From Diprion similis (taxonomy: Eukaryota > Arthropoda > Insecta > Hymenoptera > Diprionidae), in contig NC_060111.1 in assembly GCF_021155765.1 (NCBI RefSeq), forward strand, positions 6,048,481-6,112,480: a stretch of 64,000 bases of DNA, read 5' to 3'. The notes under the pieces are model-generated. The model was not told where the DNA came from, searched no databases, and worked only from the letters and a program-made list of their open reading frames with translations. The translations under genes and the position numbers were made by a program. Below are positions 1-12,521 of the stretch, piece by piece (position 1 is the stretch's first letter; every line of letters starts with the position of its first letter).

Positions 1-261
1 GCAAGAACAGTAAAAAAGAAATAAATAAATAAATAAAAGAAAAGGAAAAAAAAAGGTGAAAACGGCAACGTTTCAAAATTTTCAAATTCAAATTCGCACC
101 GATGGTAAAATTTTAACAAGTTTTTCATAACATTCATATGTCTACTAAAAAACGTAATCGATTGTTAACAGAAGATATATTGTAGATGAAAATATTACAG
201 AAGATTTTCAGTTCCGTCAATTTCTGGCACACCCGATACTGTATAACATACCTATACATTA

Positions 262-916
262 GGGTGGTCCTTATTTAGGGTATTGACGAATTTCTGCCGC
301 CCCATTCCCCAAATCAACTTCAAATAATTAAAAAACAATTACCTAATTTTTTCAGATTCTTATCTCAACTCTAAGACAGTCCGCTTTGTGATCGAAGTTT
401 CTTATGGAAATAACATTCGAAAAACTTTTATTCTCAGTATATATTTTATTGTAAAAGTAATGATGTTGAAAAGAAATTTGTAACTATGAGGTTTTAGTCG
501 GCATTAGTGTTACTATCTGTGAAAAAAATTCACATAATCATACCACGAAATCTCAACGAATTGCATACCCTCGAAATCTGACTTTTTTTTTAGCATTTGG
601 AGGAAGTGCAATTCGTCTAGATTTGCTGGTATCGTTATGTAAATTTTTTTACAGATAGTAGCATTAATGCCAACTAAAACCTCGCAGTTACAGATTTTTT
701 TCAATATTATTACTCTTGCAACAAAATATATACCGAGGAAACAAGTTTTTTCCATGTTATTCCCATAAGAAACTTCGATCACAATATGTAAGCGGAATAT
801 CCCAGAGTTGAGGTAGAAATCTGAAAAAAAATTAGACAATTCTTTTCGAATTATTTGAAGTTGATTTGGGGAATGGGGTGGTAAAAATTCGTCAACACCC
901 TAAATAAGGACCACCC
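262..916. mobile_element. Foldback MITE with TA flanks, ~655 bp
   Basis: The left end begins GGGTGGTCCTTATTTAGGGT and the right end is its reverse complement, with a TA dinucleotide on each outer side (260-261 and 917-918). The similarity is not limited to short ends: the two arms (about 262-560 and 610-916) match almost throughout with scattered mismatches, so the element is nearly one large imperfect palindrome. TA flanks and lack of coding capacity fit a non-autonomous Tc1/mariner-type element. The open frame on the minus strand at 513-839 lies inside the palindrome and is not a gene. Confidence 0.85.
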
Positions 917-2300
917 TACTACACATACCTACATATACCATGAAACAGGTAAAAACAGACAGATTATGCGGCAAATTACGCGCATATTCAGCTCGCAAGG
1001 ATCGAAGAGACGGAAGGCAAGAGAGATTGAATAAGTTTATTGAGAAAAGCAGCTGAATAGAAAGCGTCCTTTTTACCGCGCGTAATAGACGTAACTGCAA
1101 ACTACGCGTCCTACGCGAACGTACAACGGATTTATTTAAACGAGCTTTGAGGAAATGCATCAGGCATCAATCTACACGCTGTGAGTTTATGTCGGGCTGT
1201 AGTCTCCGTGTTTCTTGCACGATTATACGAGTCTTTTTGTCAAATTATCTGCAAGAGGACTGAATGCCGTACGTGTTCTAAAATTCTAAAATCCTAGAAT
1301 CCTAGAATCCTAGATATTCTAAGGTGCACAAATTCCGTTCGTATTATTTATATAATATACAGTGAGTTGAAAAAACGATTATGAAATTTGATGTAAATTA
1401 TTTTATCGCTTCTGAATTTAATTGTTAAACTATCATTCTGCGGTTGTATATAATGAATTTATTATCCAAATCCTTTACCTCAAATATGAATATATAAAAC
1501 TTCGATTACATTTCAAACGTATTTAAATATACTCAAAATATAATTTATAATATTTTCAATTTCACAGATAATACGATCATTTATACAATTTCATACAGCC
1601 AATTCAATTGTCCGATTTTCACTCAATCTATCTAATCAGGCGTTAATTCTTACACTACATATGTGTACCTACATATATTCGATTCATTGAATTCCGCGGT
1701 GCATGTGCATGAAAAAAGTAACGAAGGGAAAAAAAAATTGCAACTTTATTTATTTCAACCTTTATTTCAATTCTTCATTACTCCTTATTGCCACTTATTC
1801 TTGTTCGTTTCATTCTTCGTGGATTCTTTTCGACTTCGGGGTGGTTTTTTTTTTTTTTTTCTTCTTCTTCTTCTTCTTCTCACTCACTCCCTCTCCATCT
1901 TTTCTATTTTTCACCCTTCGCGAAGGGATATATAATTATGGTAATCACGCTGCGTAATTTCGAGGCCTCGCGACATACGCGCATTCCATGGCGAAAGAAT
2001 TTCGAAAAGTACCTCGCGTCAGACGCGTATAACGGATGCTTTAATGCGTCGGGATAATCAGCGCCAACGGCTCCTGTGCAGACACTTATGCCTCTATACC
2101 TATATACCTGGTACTTTGCCCCCCCTCCCCTCCCTCCGCTCCACCGAAGTTCAATTTGCACAGACGAGTTCGCGAGGGACTTGTGAGAAATACTTTATGC
2201 CTGTGGTATGAGTATACATGTTGTGCCTAGAATTTCTACGACACGCCCCTTTCTTCGAGGTTAAGGCCTTTAAATGAGATGCGTACCAACTGTCTAAAAA

Positions 2301-2555
2301 AAATCCCTATATTGCTGGGGATTTATTTTTCTGGTGAACGCTAACCTGCTCGGTAATACCGTCATGTGTAGTGTCACGTGGTGTGAGTTATTTAAAGTCC
2401 CGCTAATTTTTTTCCAACGCAGATTCAACGTCAAAACAATTAATCACCAACGATCTAGGGAATTTTCGCGCTGTTGGTACACGTCTTACTTAAGTCCAGT
2501 TCAGAACGCGAGAGAGAAACTTTTTTCAAGCAAAAAGCTGCACTTCTAGACACAC
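2301..2555. repeat. Dispersed 255 bp repeat, copy 1
   Basis: This stretch is matched in the same orientation by 44635-44889, at exactly the same length, with an estimated 85-90% identity by eye. It opens with a short imperfect palindrome around TCCCTATATTGCTGGGGA and carries a conserved CACGTG E-box at 2375-2380, at the same offset as in the second copy. There is no long terminal inverted repeat, no poly-A tail and no clear target duplication, so I cannot assign it to a transposon class; a SINE or a fragment of a larger element are both possible. Confidence 0.75.
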
Positions 2556-2703
2556 GATGTATACTCACAACGAGTTTAGGCCGCAAACTATTTACTTGCT
2601 ACTATCCCAGTGAAGATGTTCTTGATTTTTCTTTTTTTTTTATGTTTACTATCGTAGAGAATAAATTAGTTTAATAGTTGGCATACTCGGTTCACAAAAT
2701 GTT

Positions 2704-2726
2704 GGGGGGGGGGGGGGGGGGGGGGG
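2704..2726. repeat. Run of 23 G
   Basis: An uninterrupted guanine homopolymer. Similar runs of 18 G occur at 40026-40043 and 54415-54432. Length of such runs is prone to assembly error. Confidence 0.9.
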
Positions 2727-4871
2727 TCAAAAATAAAGATCCCTCTGATAAAAGTACAAGCAAATATAATTCGTGTAAAAACAGTTTAATAAACGTATAT
2801 ATTATTTCAAATAAATAAAACTGTCAAATTTTACATGCATTAAGTCATAAAATTGTTTGAAAGAATCGAGAAGATTATTTATTGCATCGTTTATTTTGTA
2901 AATCCTATAAAATATGTATTAAGAAATTATAATATATATAATAAATTACAAAAGTACGAATCATCAGATAATACTGTATCATAAATCATATTACAGTTCG
3001 CTAATAAATTGCACGCCGAAATCTTTCGAAAGATTTTATGATTTAACACATGAAATATTTTCAATAGAGTGCACCTTATATACGTGTATATATATATATA
3101 TATAACTCACGTACTCGAAGTGATAATTTTCGTCTAAAATCGTGATCAATTCTTAATTTATACTTGCTGCAATAATGATACTCCGCATTACTTCCCACTT
3201 TTATTAATAATTAATTCCCGGACGGATATAATATTCTGCAAATTTTTAGTTATACAACAATGGCGAAAGGAGTATCGGAAAATCGGTCAATGAAAATAAT
3301 ACCCTAATAACGTATAATATCATGGCAAGCTGACTGCAGAATCAGTAGTTTTCCTATCAGTCATATGGTTAATCGTCGTCGCGTGTGTTGCAGCGTCCCT
3401 CAATCTGCCTGCCTACTTAAGTCTGCGGAGTCTGTGTCTGCGGTGCGTGTGTAAAATTGCTGCACATTGCATCGCTGCATGTGCTGCATCTCTCAGCGCT
3501 GCATGTGAATTCTTTTTACCCACAAAGTGGCACGAATATCTCCCTTCTTAATCTTCCCGGCGGAAGTATATGAGCAAAAAATGAAAAGGAAAAAAAAAAG
3601 CAACTTAACAAAAACTGAATACAAGCGGAATTCATATCGCGGTATTACGCGCGTCTGTGTCTATATATGTGTGTGCATATATATAAATATTATACATGGA
3701 TGCAAAGGTATATTACATGTATTAATCGGCCCTGCGAACTTCTGCGATGGGCTGCAGTCCGTGGATATATATAAATAGTATACATATATGTATATGCCAT
3801 TATAATTTATACCCATTGGAAGTAAAAACGTAGGTAGGTATAGGCATGCGCAGTGCAATAAGCGAAATGGCATATTAATTATTACTCACGGTTTAAAATC
3901 ACTGCGTAAGACAGAAGCCATTTGTTTCTTCTTCTTCTTCTTTTTCTTCTTCTCTGCATTATTTATCTTGTGTATTATATATATCCGGATTATAACATTA
4001 ATGACCAGCTATGGAGTACTTATAATGATTTCGGATAAACCGCAACTGTTATTGTGAAAATTAAACTGCACAATCTGCATAGTCGTTTCATCACCTGCAT
4101 TATTCCACTCCGATAATTTGCCGTATTTCATCGGGCATCGCTTCTGGATAATTATTAGATGGATCTTAGAAGTGAAATCAGTTTTCTCAGCAATCTTAAA
4201 TTAACCTTTAGCGGGCGCCTTTATCGATTAAAACTAAAAAGTTATTTCAGCGATGTTTTTCATCTTGTAAAAGAAACTTAAGTAAATACCAAAAAAAAAG
4301 TATATCGTTTAATGGCCGATGTCGTCTCGGTTAAGGTTGTATGTATGTATTTGACAGTGTGGATTGAACTTAAGAAGCATTCTTGCGCTGGTCTAACACT
4401 CGGAAGGCCATGCACGTGAGAAAATTCGTATCATCAACAACTCGCTCCTTGGCCATTGTTCCATACGTACAATTTTTCGGAAACTCGTCTAACGGGGCTT
4501 CCCCGGGTAAAACTCGCCGTATATTACCGTCTCAATTATAAAAGTGCCCAACGCTTCTTCGAGTCTGATAATACCAGCGCAGGAGCTTGTATTCTCCGTT
4601 CTCTAATGGCACGATGATACCGATCATCGCAGGAATACAGCTTCTACCGATTCCTCACTGCGATAGTCAGACGTTGAGGAATTTTATAATAATCTTAACA
4701 TTCCGTTACATAGCACTGGTGGAATTATTCATAAACACGTGCTTCGCCAGTATTCACGCTGATCTCTTGTATCATCATACGCACTGGTAATATTCTTTCA
4801 ACTACCGATGATTTACTTACGCCCGAATCAGTATTCAGATAAGAGTTGTTCGGTTATGTTTTATTTACACA

Positions 4872-4878
<7 letters not shown>

Positions 4879-4956
<78 letters not shown>
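4879..4956. repeat. (AT)n microsatellite
   Basis: About 78 bp of alternating A and T, preceded by a degenerate TATATG stretch. The exact length is uncertain in any assembly. Confidence 0.95.
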
Positions 4957-4960
<4 letters not shown>

Positions 4961-5061
4961 ATCTTATGTAAACATTGGAAGTAACGTAAAATGGTAGAAT
5001 GACGTTTGAATGCAGAAATGTAAAGAAATTGTGAATTGCTCTATTTTTTGAAAGAAGAAAC

Positions 5062-5222
5062 TAGTGCTGTGAGATTAATCGATTAATCGGAAAAGCGACT
5101 AATCGAAATCGTCGATTAATGGATTAATCGGAAAAGCGATAAATCGAAATCGTTGATTAATCGATCAATCGGAAAAGCGATAAATCAAAGGTGCCGATTA
5201 ATCAATTAATCGCACAGCACTA
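5062..5222. mobile_element. hAT-type MITE, 161 bp, with 8 bp TSD
   Basis: The element starts TAGTGCTGTG and ends CACAGCACTA, a perfect 9-10 bp inverted terminus that extends imperfectly into GATTAATCGATTAATCG. It is flanked by a perfect 8 bp direct repeat GAAGAAAC at 5054-5061 and 5223-5230. An 8 bp target duplication with a TAGNGCTGTG-type end is the hallmark of hAT elements. The interior is about three ~43 bp tandem units built on ATTAATCGGAAAAGCGA. It has no coding capacity, so it must have been moved by a transposase made elsewhere. It lies 113 bp upstream of the splice acceptor of the first recognised ZP exon. Confidence 0.88.
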
Positions 5223-5335
5223 GAAGAAACATCCGTACGACTGCATAATTGACTCCTAATTGCTCGTTTCCCTTAATGCAGCGACGCGCAATCTCGTATA
5301 TCATCTCATTATATATTCCGTCTTGAAAATCGCAG

Positions 5336-8300
5336 GTGATTGGCGTGCAGAACGGCGAGTCTAGCAGCGACGTCTGGCCCCTGGAGCGGCCGGACGGCAT
5401 GCCAGCAATTGAATCTCTCGAAGTAATGTGCGGGAAAGATCACATGGACGTGCATCTATCCTTCTCGCATCCCTTCGAGGGGATCGTATCCTCCAAGGGT
5501 CAACACGCCGATCCTCGGTGCGTTTACGTGCCGCCGTCAACAGGACAGACCTTCTTTTCATTCCGGATAGCGTACGCGAGGTGAGAAAATTTTATACAAC
5601 TGCAATAATAACCGCATATTTTTCACACACGATTGCGTTGCATTGGCAATAATCATTAAATTATCTATCTTACTAATTGTTCAACCTCTCCTCATCCTCC
5701 TAAGGTGCGGCACGAAACCGGATATGCATGGCCAGTTTTACGAGAACACAGTCGTCGTACAGTACGATAAGGATCTTCTCGAGGTCTGGGACGAGGCCAA
5801 ACGACTCCGGTGCGAATGGTTTAATGATTACGAAAAAACTGCCTCCAAACCACCGATGGTCATCGCTGACCTTGACGTTATACAGCTCGATTTTCGAGGT
5901 GAGTTTACCACCATCCTTATGACGAAAAAAATAATTCCACGGATCATCATATTTACGAGTTTGTGAATCAATGAGACTTCAATTCAATTTTCAGATGCAA
6001 TTATATACATTTCCAGTGTCTAGTTTCCATAATGGAAACGAAATGATAGATGATGGGAATATCTCCTTCTTTGTACCATGATCCAAGGGTCGTCCGGTAC
6101 TTGAGGAAATTTCTAACGGTACGATTTTATCGTTTCAGGAGATAACGTTGATTGCTGGATGGAAATCCAGCATGGTAAAGGGCCATGGGCGCCGCCGGTA
6201 TCCGGGATTGTTCCCTTGGGCTCAACCCTGACCCTCGTCATCGCTATCAACGATTACCGAGGTAGGGAAAGCGACGAGTCTTGAGAACGAAAAAGCTACC
6301 TGCTGTCCTCAACTTTACTGTAATATTAGTACCTGAAATAGAGATTTTTGAGTGACGAAAACACTACCAGGATACCGGCTTTGCCATGACTTGAAAGACA
6401 GTCCGTAGTTGTATTCTGTTATGTTATTGTATTAATTTTTCATAAACATTTCAAAGTAAAAAATCGTGTTTTTTGAATCGTTCTTCGCTTGTAAAATCAG
6501 AACTACTGAAACGATCTTGATACTCTGAATATATGAATTCTAAACAATCAAAAGACGAAGAAAATGACCGCTGGAAACACTCGATCGGATTATTATCAAC
6601 GGAGAAAAACTGGAATAACTGGAAAATGAGCGTTTTTTCAAAAACCCATTACGCTCTCCGCGAGATAGTAGTGTTTTTATCTAGATTATCATTTGTCGGT
6701 ATCCCGATAGCATCTTTGTCACAGAATCACTCATTATACATATATCAGCTCTATATATTCAGAATGCTTAGTGAATAACCATATTTTGTTTTACACCGAG
6801 TTGAATGTGTTTGATTGAAGGTGAATTCGACATGAGAGTCAAGTCCTGCGTCGCGTCGAATGGACGGGGGCACAAGATTCAATTGAGCGATGAATTCGGC
6901 TGCGTACTAAGGCCGAAAATGATCAGTCGATTCTTGAAGGCACGAGGGTCCGATGATCGTGCAACAGTCATTACCTACGCCTTCTTCCACGCATTTAAAT
7001 TCCCCGACGCTCTGAGCGTTCACATAAAATGCAAGGTATTGAAACGACCATTCAAACCATCAGTCGAACTAACGGTCTTGTGTTTCGTGAAAAAATTTCA
7101 CCTCCCGACAAAATTCCGATCAATTCGTATCTATTCGGGCTTCTCAAATTTTTATCTAACAATAAGTTACGTTCATAGAAGTTTGGATATAGGTGCTAGT
7201 AACTGGATCCCACGAAGATCGTCGTAGCATAAGAACTATAAACTGTGTTTCTCATGCGCGGGCTTAAGGCTGAAGCCGAGTGTAAAGAATTTTTCGAATT
7301 ATTATAGTCCCGATTTAGCCTACGCACCCGAAAACCTGTTGCGCTCGAGGGTACGAGCAGTGATTCTATGCTGCACGTTATACCCGGCGTATACGGAATA
7401 ACCCATAGGCAAGACTAGAAATAATTAATATTTCCCATACAGAAGTGGCGCGCTTCGATCCGTCGGTATAAATTCGGTCATGATTCATTCTCTTATCGAC
7501 GTGTATAATCTTAACTATAACAAATCGTAAATTTCTACTTCGTATATAATCTGATGCGTTTATTGAATTATTTTATACTCTATACATATTACCTTATACC
7601 TTTTTATACTATAGGTATAGTGCGTATATGGAAACCATTTCAAAGTAGGTATACTTACTAATACAACGACGATCGTTTGACGTGTTTCACGGTTTTACGG
7701 CTCACATGCAAACGTCATAACGTACACATGACTTTTATATTATTTTTCCTTTCATCAATGAACGGCTTCTCTCAGCGGCAATTTTTTCCTCATGGAAGTT
7801 AAACCGATCTTCAACCGAAACACACACGCGTTAACCGTTGTACTCGGAACTCTTGCCGCCCCCCTCGGAGAAAGAAAAAAGAAAAACAAAAAACACCATT
7901 CGGTAGTTATAATACAATTTGTTTCCTTCGCTATGCGGTAATCACTGTATATGTATACAACTACTTGTATGTACATACACATGCGATTGTTCACGTCGGA
8001 TGAAAAATTCATCTTTCCAGAAAGATTAGTTCGCGGAAATATGTTGCAATTACGATCCGCTCGACGGAATTAAATTTCGGGTATCGTTATACTTATATGT
8101 GTACATATAACACATCGAAGGTAAAGGTATAAGAATATATGCGGTTGCACGTTGTACCTGAAATCGCGTGTTCGTATTCTCAGCATTCAACCGACTTATG
8201 ATTGCTTACTTCGTACTCTTTTTCTGGAATTTTATTCTCATGTTCATTTTATTCCAGCTTCTTTGATACTTTCATTTACCTCAGCGGTTGAATTTTACGT

Positions 8301-10420
8301 TAAATAAACTTATTTTTATACATCTATGAAGCAACAGATTCGGAACAGCGGTTGTAATTATTTACGATTGTTAAAAACCGTAATTTTTTTACTAACGGAG
8401 ACTTAGAAAAAACTTCTTATCGCGTAAAAATATAAATTTATTATTATTAAGGTATCACCATTTTAGAGTTAGTACTTGAAATTTCTATGCAATACGCATG
8501 CTAATCAACCTGATTGTCATCATCGTGAAGGTAGAGATCTGCAGGCACGGTTGTCTCGACCATTGCCAATTGGACGGTCAGATAAGCCACTTCGCTCAAA
8601 AGCGTAAAGACGATCAGGCCCCGTCGATACTTACTTACACCGCATCGGCGACGACAACCGCAACGACCGGCGAAGTGGACGAGGACGCTTCTATTTACGA
8701 GGACATTATCGAAAACGGTGCAGGAGAAGTCGCGTCTCAAGGTGAACCGCAGTTTCCAGCCGTTGCCGAGAAGTCTTCCTCGCCGAAGGCGGAGGCTCAA
8801 ACGAGTCAACGTCAACCAGCACCGATAGTCGAACCTCAGCAGGAAGACTCTGAGAGTCTTATGGGCCAGTCGTATCCGTTCTTGGTGAGCAGCTGAGAAG
8901 TTCCGATTTTCACTTTTCTGGAATACAATACAATGCTTTGCAAAAACTTTGAAAGAGTAATCGTAGGCGATAATAAACCGTAAATGAAGTCAGGTGTACT
9001 GTAGGTCAAATACGATAGGGCTGTAGGTACTCTGTTTGCTGCTCAGTCATTTGAATTCATTTGAAGTTAAGAGTAGAACCATTATGCCACGGAAACTGAT
9101 AACGCAGTACAGGGTACGAATATCTAGCTTTATTCTCTAGAATTATAACGGTTTTCACTGTTCTGATAAATCCAACGTTCATCGTTGCTGTTTAAACATC
9201 AAAAATCGATTTTAAGTAAATCATATGCAGTTAGTTGTCGTAAGGTTGAAGGTACTACGCCACTAGTTCAATTTGACCTAATACGGTGGTATCCACCGTT
9301 ACTCTGTAGAAGACATGCCATTTCCGTTTTATTGCGAATGTAGAAATCCGTGAAAAAAACTGATTATGCTGCAAAAGGAATCTATGTGCTGGCATGTATT
9401 GTACGGCCCATAAATTAATTATGTAAAATATTCTTTTGTGACGGTGAGACGGTGAACATCTACTAGAAATCTTTTAGAACATTCAAAACTTGTAGTACTA
9501 CTTGAAAAGAAGATTAATAATTGCATTATATGCTATGGTAATCTGCAGTTTCCTAGGCACATTTATAGGTTTTCTTATCTCGCGAATTAGTCGAACTCAC
9601 TTGAAGTTTTTCGAGTGCCGAAATGATACCGATTCGATTTCGAGTACCGAATAGTTACCTAAATTTGCGATCAAGAGAACTCGTCACTTTATCATAAATG
9701 TAAGTAAAATTTAAAATACAACTTCGTGTGAATTGACATAAGCTCAGGGATGTTACCGCGACAAAATAACTACAATAATAAATCGCATGAATACACGTTG
9801 AAAAATCTCCTCCCCAGGAACCACTTCGGCGTCTGCAGCAGCAGGAGGACAAAAATCCGACCGAAGAGAAGTTCCCACACGGTCCGCGCAACCTGGAGAA
9901 GGAGCAGCCTCTGCACGCCGGTGAATCACTCTCGTCCGGAGGCGGATCGCCGGTAGCAACACGTCAGAAAAGATCGGTAGTGGTTTCCGACCGGAAGGCG
10001 AGAAGCGCGGACGTCGGTGTCAGCGGTCTCTACGAGGTGATCTCGGAGGCGGATCTCGCCTTTAGTCCGGACGCCCACGCCGAGGCTGTTACCGTATTTC
10101 AGGGCAGGATCAGGGAGGAAGTCGTGTACGGTATCTGCCTTCCGATACCTGGATTCAGCGCCCTATTCGTCATAGTATCGGTGTCAGCCGTTGTGTCCGC
10201 CCTTATCGCCGGCGCCATGCTGCATCGGCTTCAGATGCAGCGCGAGGTCGTCGCCGTCAGCCAGGAAGGCACCGCCGCCGTCGCGACGCACAGATGGCTC
10301 GCTTACCGGCTACTTCGCGTGCGTCGGCTCAACCAGATGCAGCAGCCTCCGCAGATCAACCTCAGCCAGCCCCAGAGCCAACCTCAATCCGTGGCCGCTA
10401 CCACGGTTGAACAAGGCTGA
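5336..10420 (+). CDS. Zona pellucida (ZP) domain transmembrane protein, 5' end missing
   Basis: Six exons join in frame: 5336-5580, 5705-5898, 6139-6261, 6821-7035, 8531-8884, 9818-10420 (1734 nt, 577 residues plus stop). Residues ~24-265 form a ZP domain: paired cysteines spread over two halves, including the segments CVYVPPSTGQ and YAFFHAFKFPDALSVHIKC. An RQKR furin-type site follows at residues 426-429, then one membrane helix (~490-512, around GFSALFVIVSVSAVVSALI) and a ~65-residue Gln-rich cytoplasmic tail. This order is typical of insect apical-matrix ZP proteins, which are cleaved at the furin site and polymerise in cuticle or aECM. The linker between ZP and furin site is Ser/Glu/Pro/Gln-rich. 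The first visible codon follows an acceptor (AG at 5334-5335), so an upstream exon with the signal peptide is missing; I could not place it. Introns 4 (1495 bp) and 5 (933 bp) show no other gene. The exact paralogue is not assigned. Confidence 0.9.
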
Positions 10421-12521
10421 CCTGCCCCCGGTATCACTTTATCGTATATAACCACGTGTGATGCAAGCCTTCGGAGAGAGTGAGTGAGAGAGAGAAAGAG
10501 AGAAAGAAAGAAAGAAAGAAAATGGGGGGAAATGAGGAAACAGGAGAGACGAAAAAAGTAAGAAGAAAACACAAAAAAAATTAACCGAAACAAATATGAG
10601 AGAGACAATTATTATTATTATTATTATTATATACGTATAATGCAATATACTGTACAAAGTACCCTAAACTATATCGTATTGTAGTTTAGTATTCGGAGGA
10701 ACGTAGTTAGAAATATACACCTGTTAGGGTATTTAATTAACGGATAAAGAGAGGTCAGGAATAGAGCGTGAAATGAATTCGTACATCGATTATTATTCTC
10801 AGGGTGAAAAACTTTAACTTTATCTCAGGTGAATAGAATTGATGAGAAAATTTTAATTATAAAGCAATTGTTATACTGAACGCATTTTGGCTACACAGAT
10901 GAATTTCGAGACAATCGAGTACAGCAGCTCAAGCATGGCTACATGGTTTCTAATACATAAGTTACGTCACAGATCGAATGCACGATGAATTTTTATCGTG
11001 AGAAATTAAGTAAGAAAGTAGTGAAAAACAGCGATGGTATAAGACTTCTCTCTTTTCCGGAAACACCCTGACATATGTATATTTGATTATTTCTAAATAG
11101 GTAAATTAATAGTGTATAATTATTATAATTATATGTATTATTACCTTGTAAGTATGATAAGTATTCATTTAATACAAACCAACACAAGAAAATCTTTTTT
11201 AAGTAAAAAAAAACAGATTTTCCACTACATATCGTATCACCTGTCTCGAAATTATATTGTTTTAGAATACAAAGACAGTCCGGTTCTATACGCATACATT
11301 TACTTATGCAGAAGTGTTTTCTCATCCTATGATCGCAATCATGTGGCACGTTATATCTTTAAATGATCCGGTATGTATTGGAGAGAAAGACGTTTAGTAT
11401 AGTAGAAATAAATATTTCAGAGACCTAAGTGCAACAGCTCTTATTGAAGAAGAACCGATTGCGAGTGGTCCAGGGCATTCAAACGTTCAACTTAATGTTA
11501 GCAAGACAACGTCATGTGAGGTGCGTAATTATATGCTAAACGGCTCATTGTTAGTGGAAAAGTGGAGCATTTTGTCAATGCAGAAATTTTTTAAATAATC
11601 GCGCCTACTTGTTTACGTGAAAAGTAGCTCGCTGTATTATCACTTTGGCATTGGAATCGCCTCAATTAATATAATGGTTTGTGGGTCCCATCGAACGAGT
11701 CGTTTGAGTATAAAAAATATCAAACTTACGGTATAAAATTTCATGAAGAAATTTTGTTCTTTTTTCTTAATATTAATTACTTTTGAATGTAAAATTCGGT
11801 TATTATTTCCTTGCAGTCAAATTCCGGGCACCTGATGTAATTATTTTCTTCAGTTACGGTTCGACGAAATATAAAACGAAAAATCATTCAATAAGATTTT
11901 TATTTAAGAAAATATACACGAACGGCTTCAATTATTTACAGTAACATTTCTATTTTTCGTATATAATGTATACACCGTATGCCGAGTATCAATCTCATTT
12001 CGATATACGATATGATTTTTCAATTTTTCTACAATAATTATATGTATAATTAAATTGCTTCAACTCCATGCGGCTTTACACAACAATCTTAAACGATTTC
12101 CTTACAGTAATCACAGTAACGTTATTGAAATAATATGTTCTGCAAGTATGACAACGATAACGAATAAATTAACAATTCCAGATTAGCGAACACGGTTGAT
12201 CGCACAGAGAAGAAAATTGCTCTACATGTACCGATAATCGGTATATCATACTGATAATAGAAGTCCAATTAAGTAATTTGATTGGTGGATTATAAATAAA
12301 AATGCAATATATCTTCCGATGTTATAATAACATACTTAATTCATGTTAAAATCTGAATAACGAGTTATGAGTACGACATAAATGTGTGAATTACAACACA
12401 GAATAAAATACCTACAATATTGTAGGTATGAGTACGTTTTGAGAATAGTCGCTATGAATCCATAATATAATGTGCTAAATCTGATGCTGAGTGGATTTTT
12501 GCATAAATATAACAATCTGTG
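10421..12521. other. Convergent intergenic region
   Basis: This is the space between the 3' ends of the ZP gene (+) and the BTB gene (-). It begins with a purine-rich tract (GA/GAAA repeats, ~10478-10530) and an (ATT)n stretch near 10610-10630, both probably in the ZP 3' UTR. Possible poly-A signals are AATAAA at 11408-11413 for the plus strand and TTTATT (AATAAA on the minus strand) at 11898-11903. I see no further gene. Confidence 0.6.

Larger units (their letters stand above)
1..5335. other. Upstream region without a recognised exon
   Basis: AT-rich DNA with no open frame that looks coding on either strand. It may be intergenic, or it may be the 5' intron(s) of the ZP-domain gene, because that gene's first visible exon at 5336 starts at a splice acceptor and not at an ATG. 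It contains separately listed repeats: a foldback element (262-916), a dispersed repeat (2301-2555), a run of 23 G (2704-2726), an (AT)n tract (4879-4956) and a hAT-type MITE (5062-5222). I see no gene in 917-2300 or 2727-4878; the short open frames there run through pyrimidine tracts or low-complexity sequence. Confidence 0.6.

Noticed and set aside
513-839. 108-codon minus-strand frame at the left end
   Set aside because: It lies wholly inside the foldback element 262-916 and reads across its palindromic arms.
3340-3440. Hydrophobic frame near 3357-3400 (LIVVACVAASLNLPAY) that resembles a signal peptide for the ZP gene
   Set aside because: There is no ATG in that frame after the last upstream stop, and no donor giving phase 0 into 5336 was evident. 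It may be a split signal exon but I cannot support it.
5336-5338. GTG at 5336 as a start codon of the ZP protein
   Set aside because: It directly follows a good acceptor AG and nuclear insect genes do not normally start at GTG; an upstream exon is far more likely.
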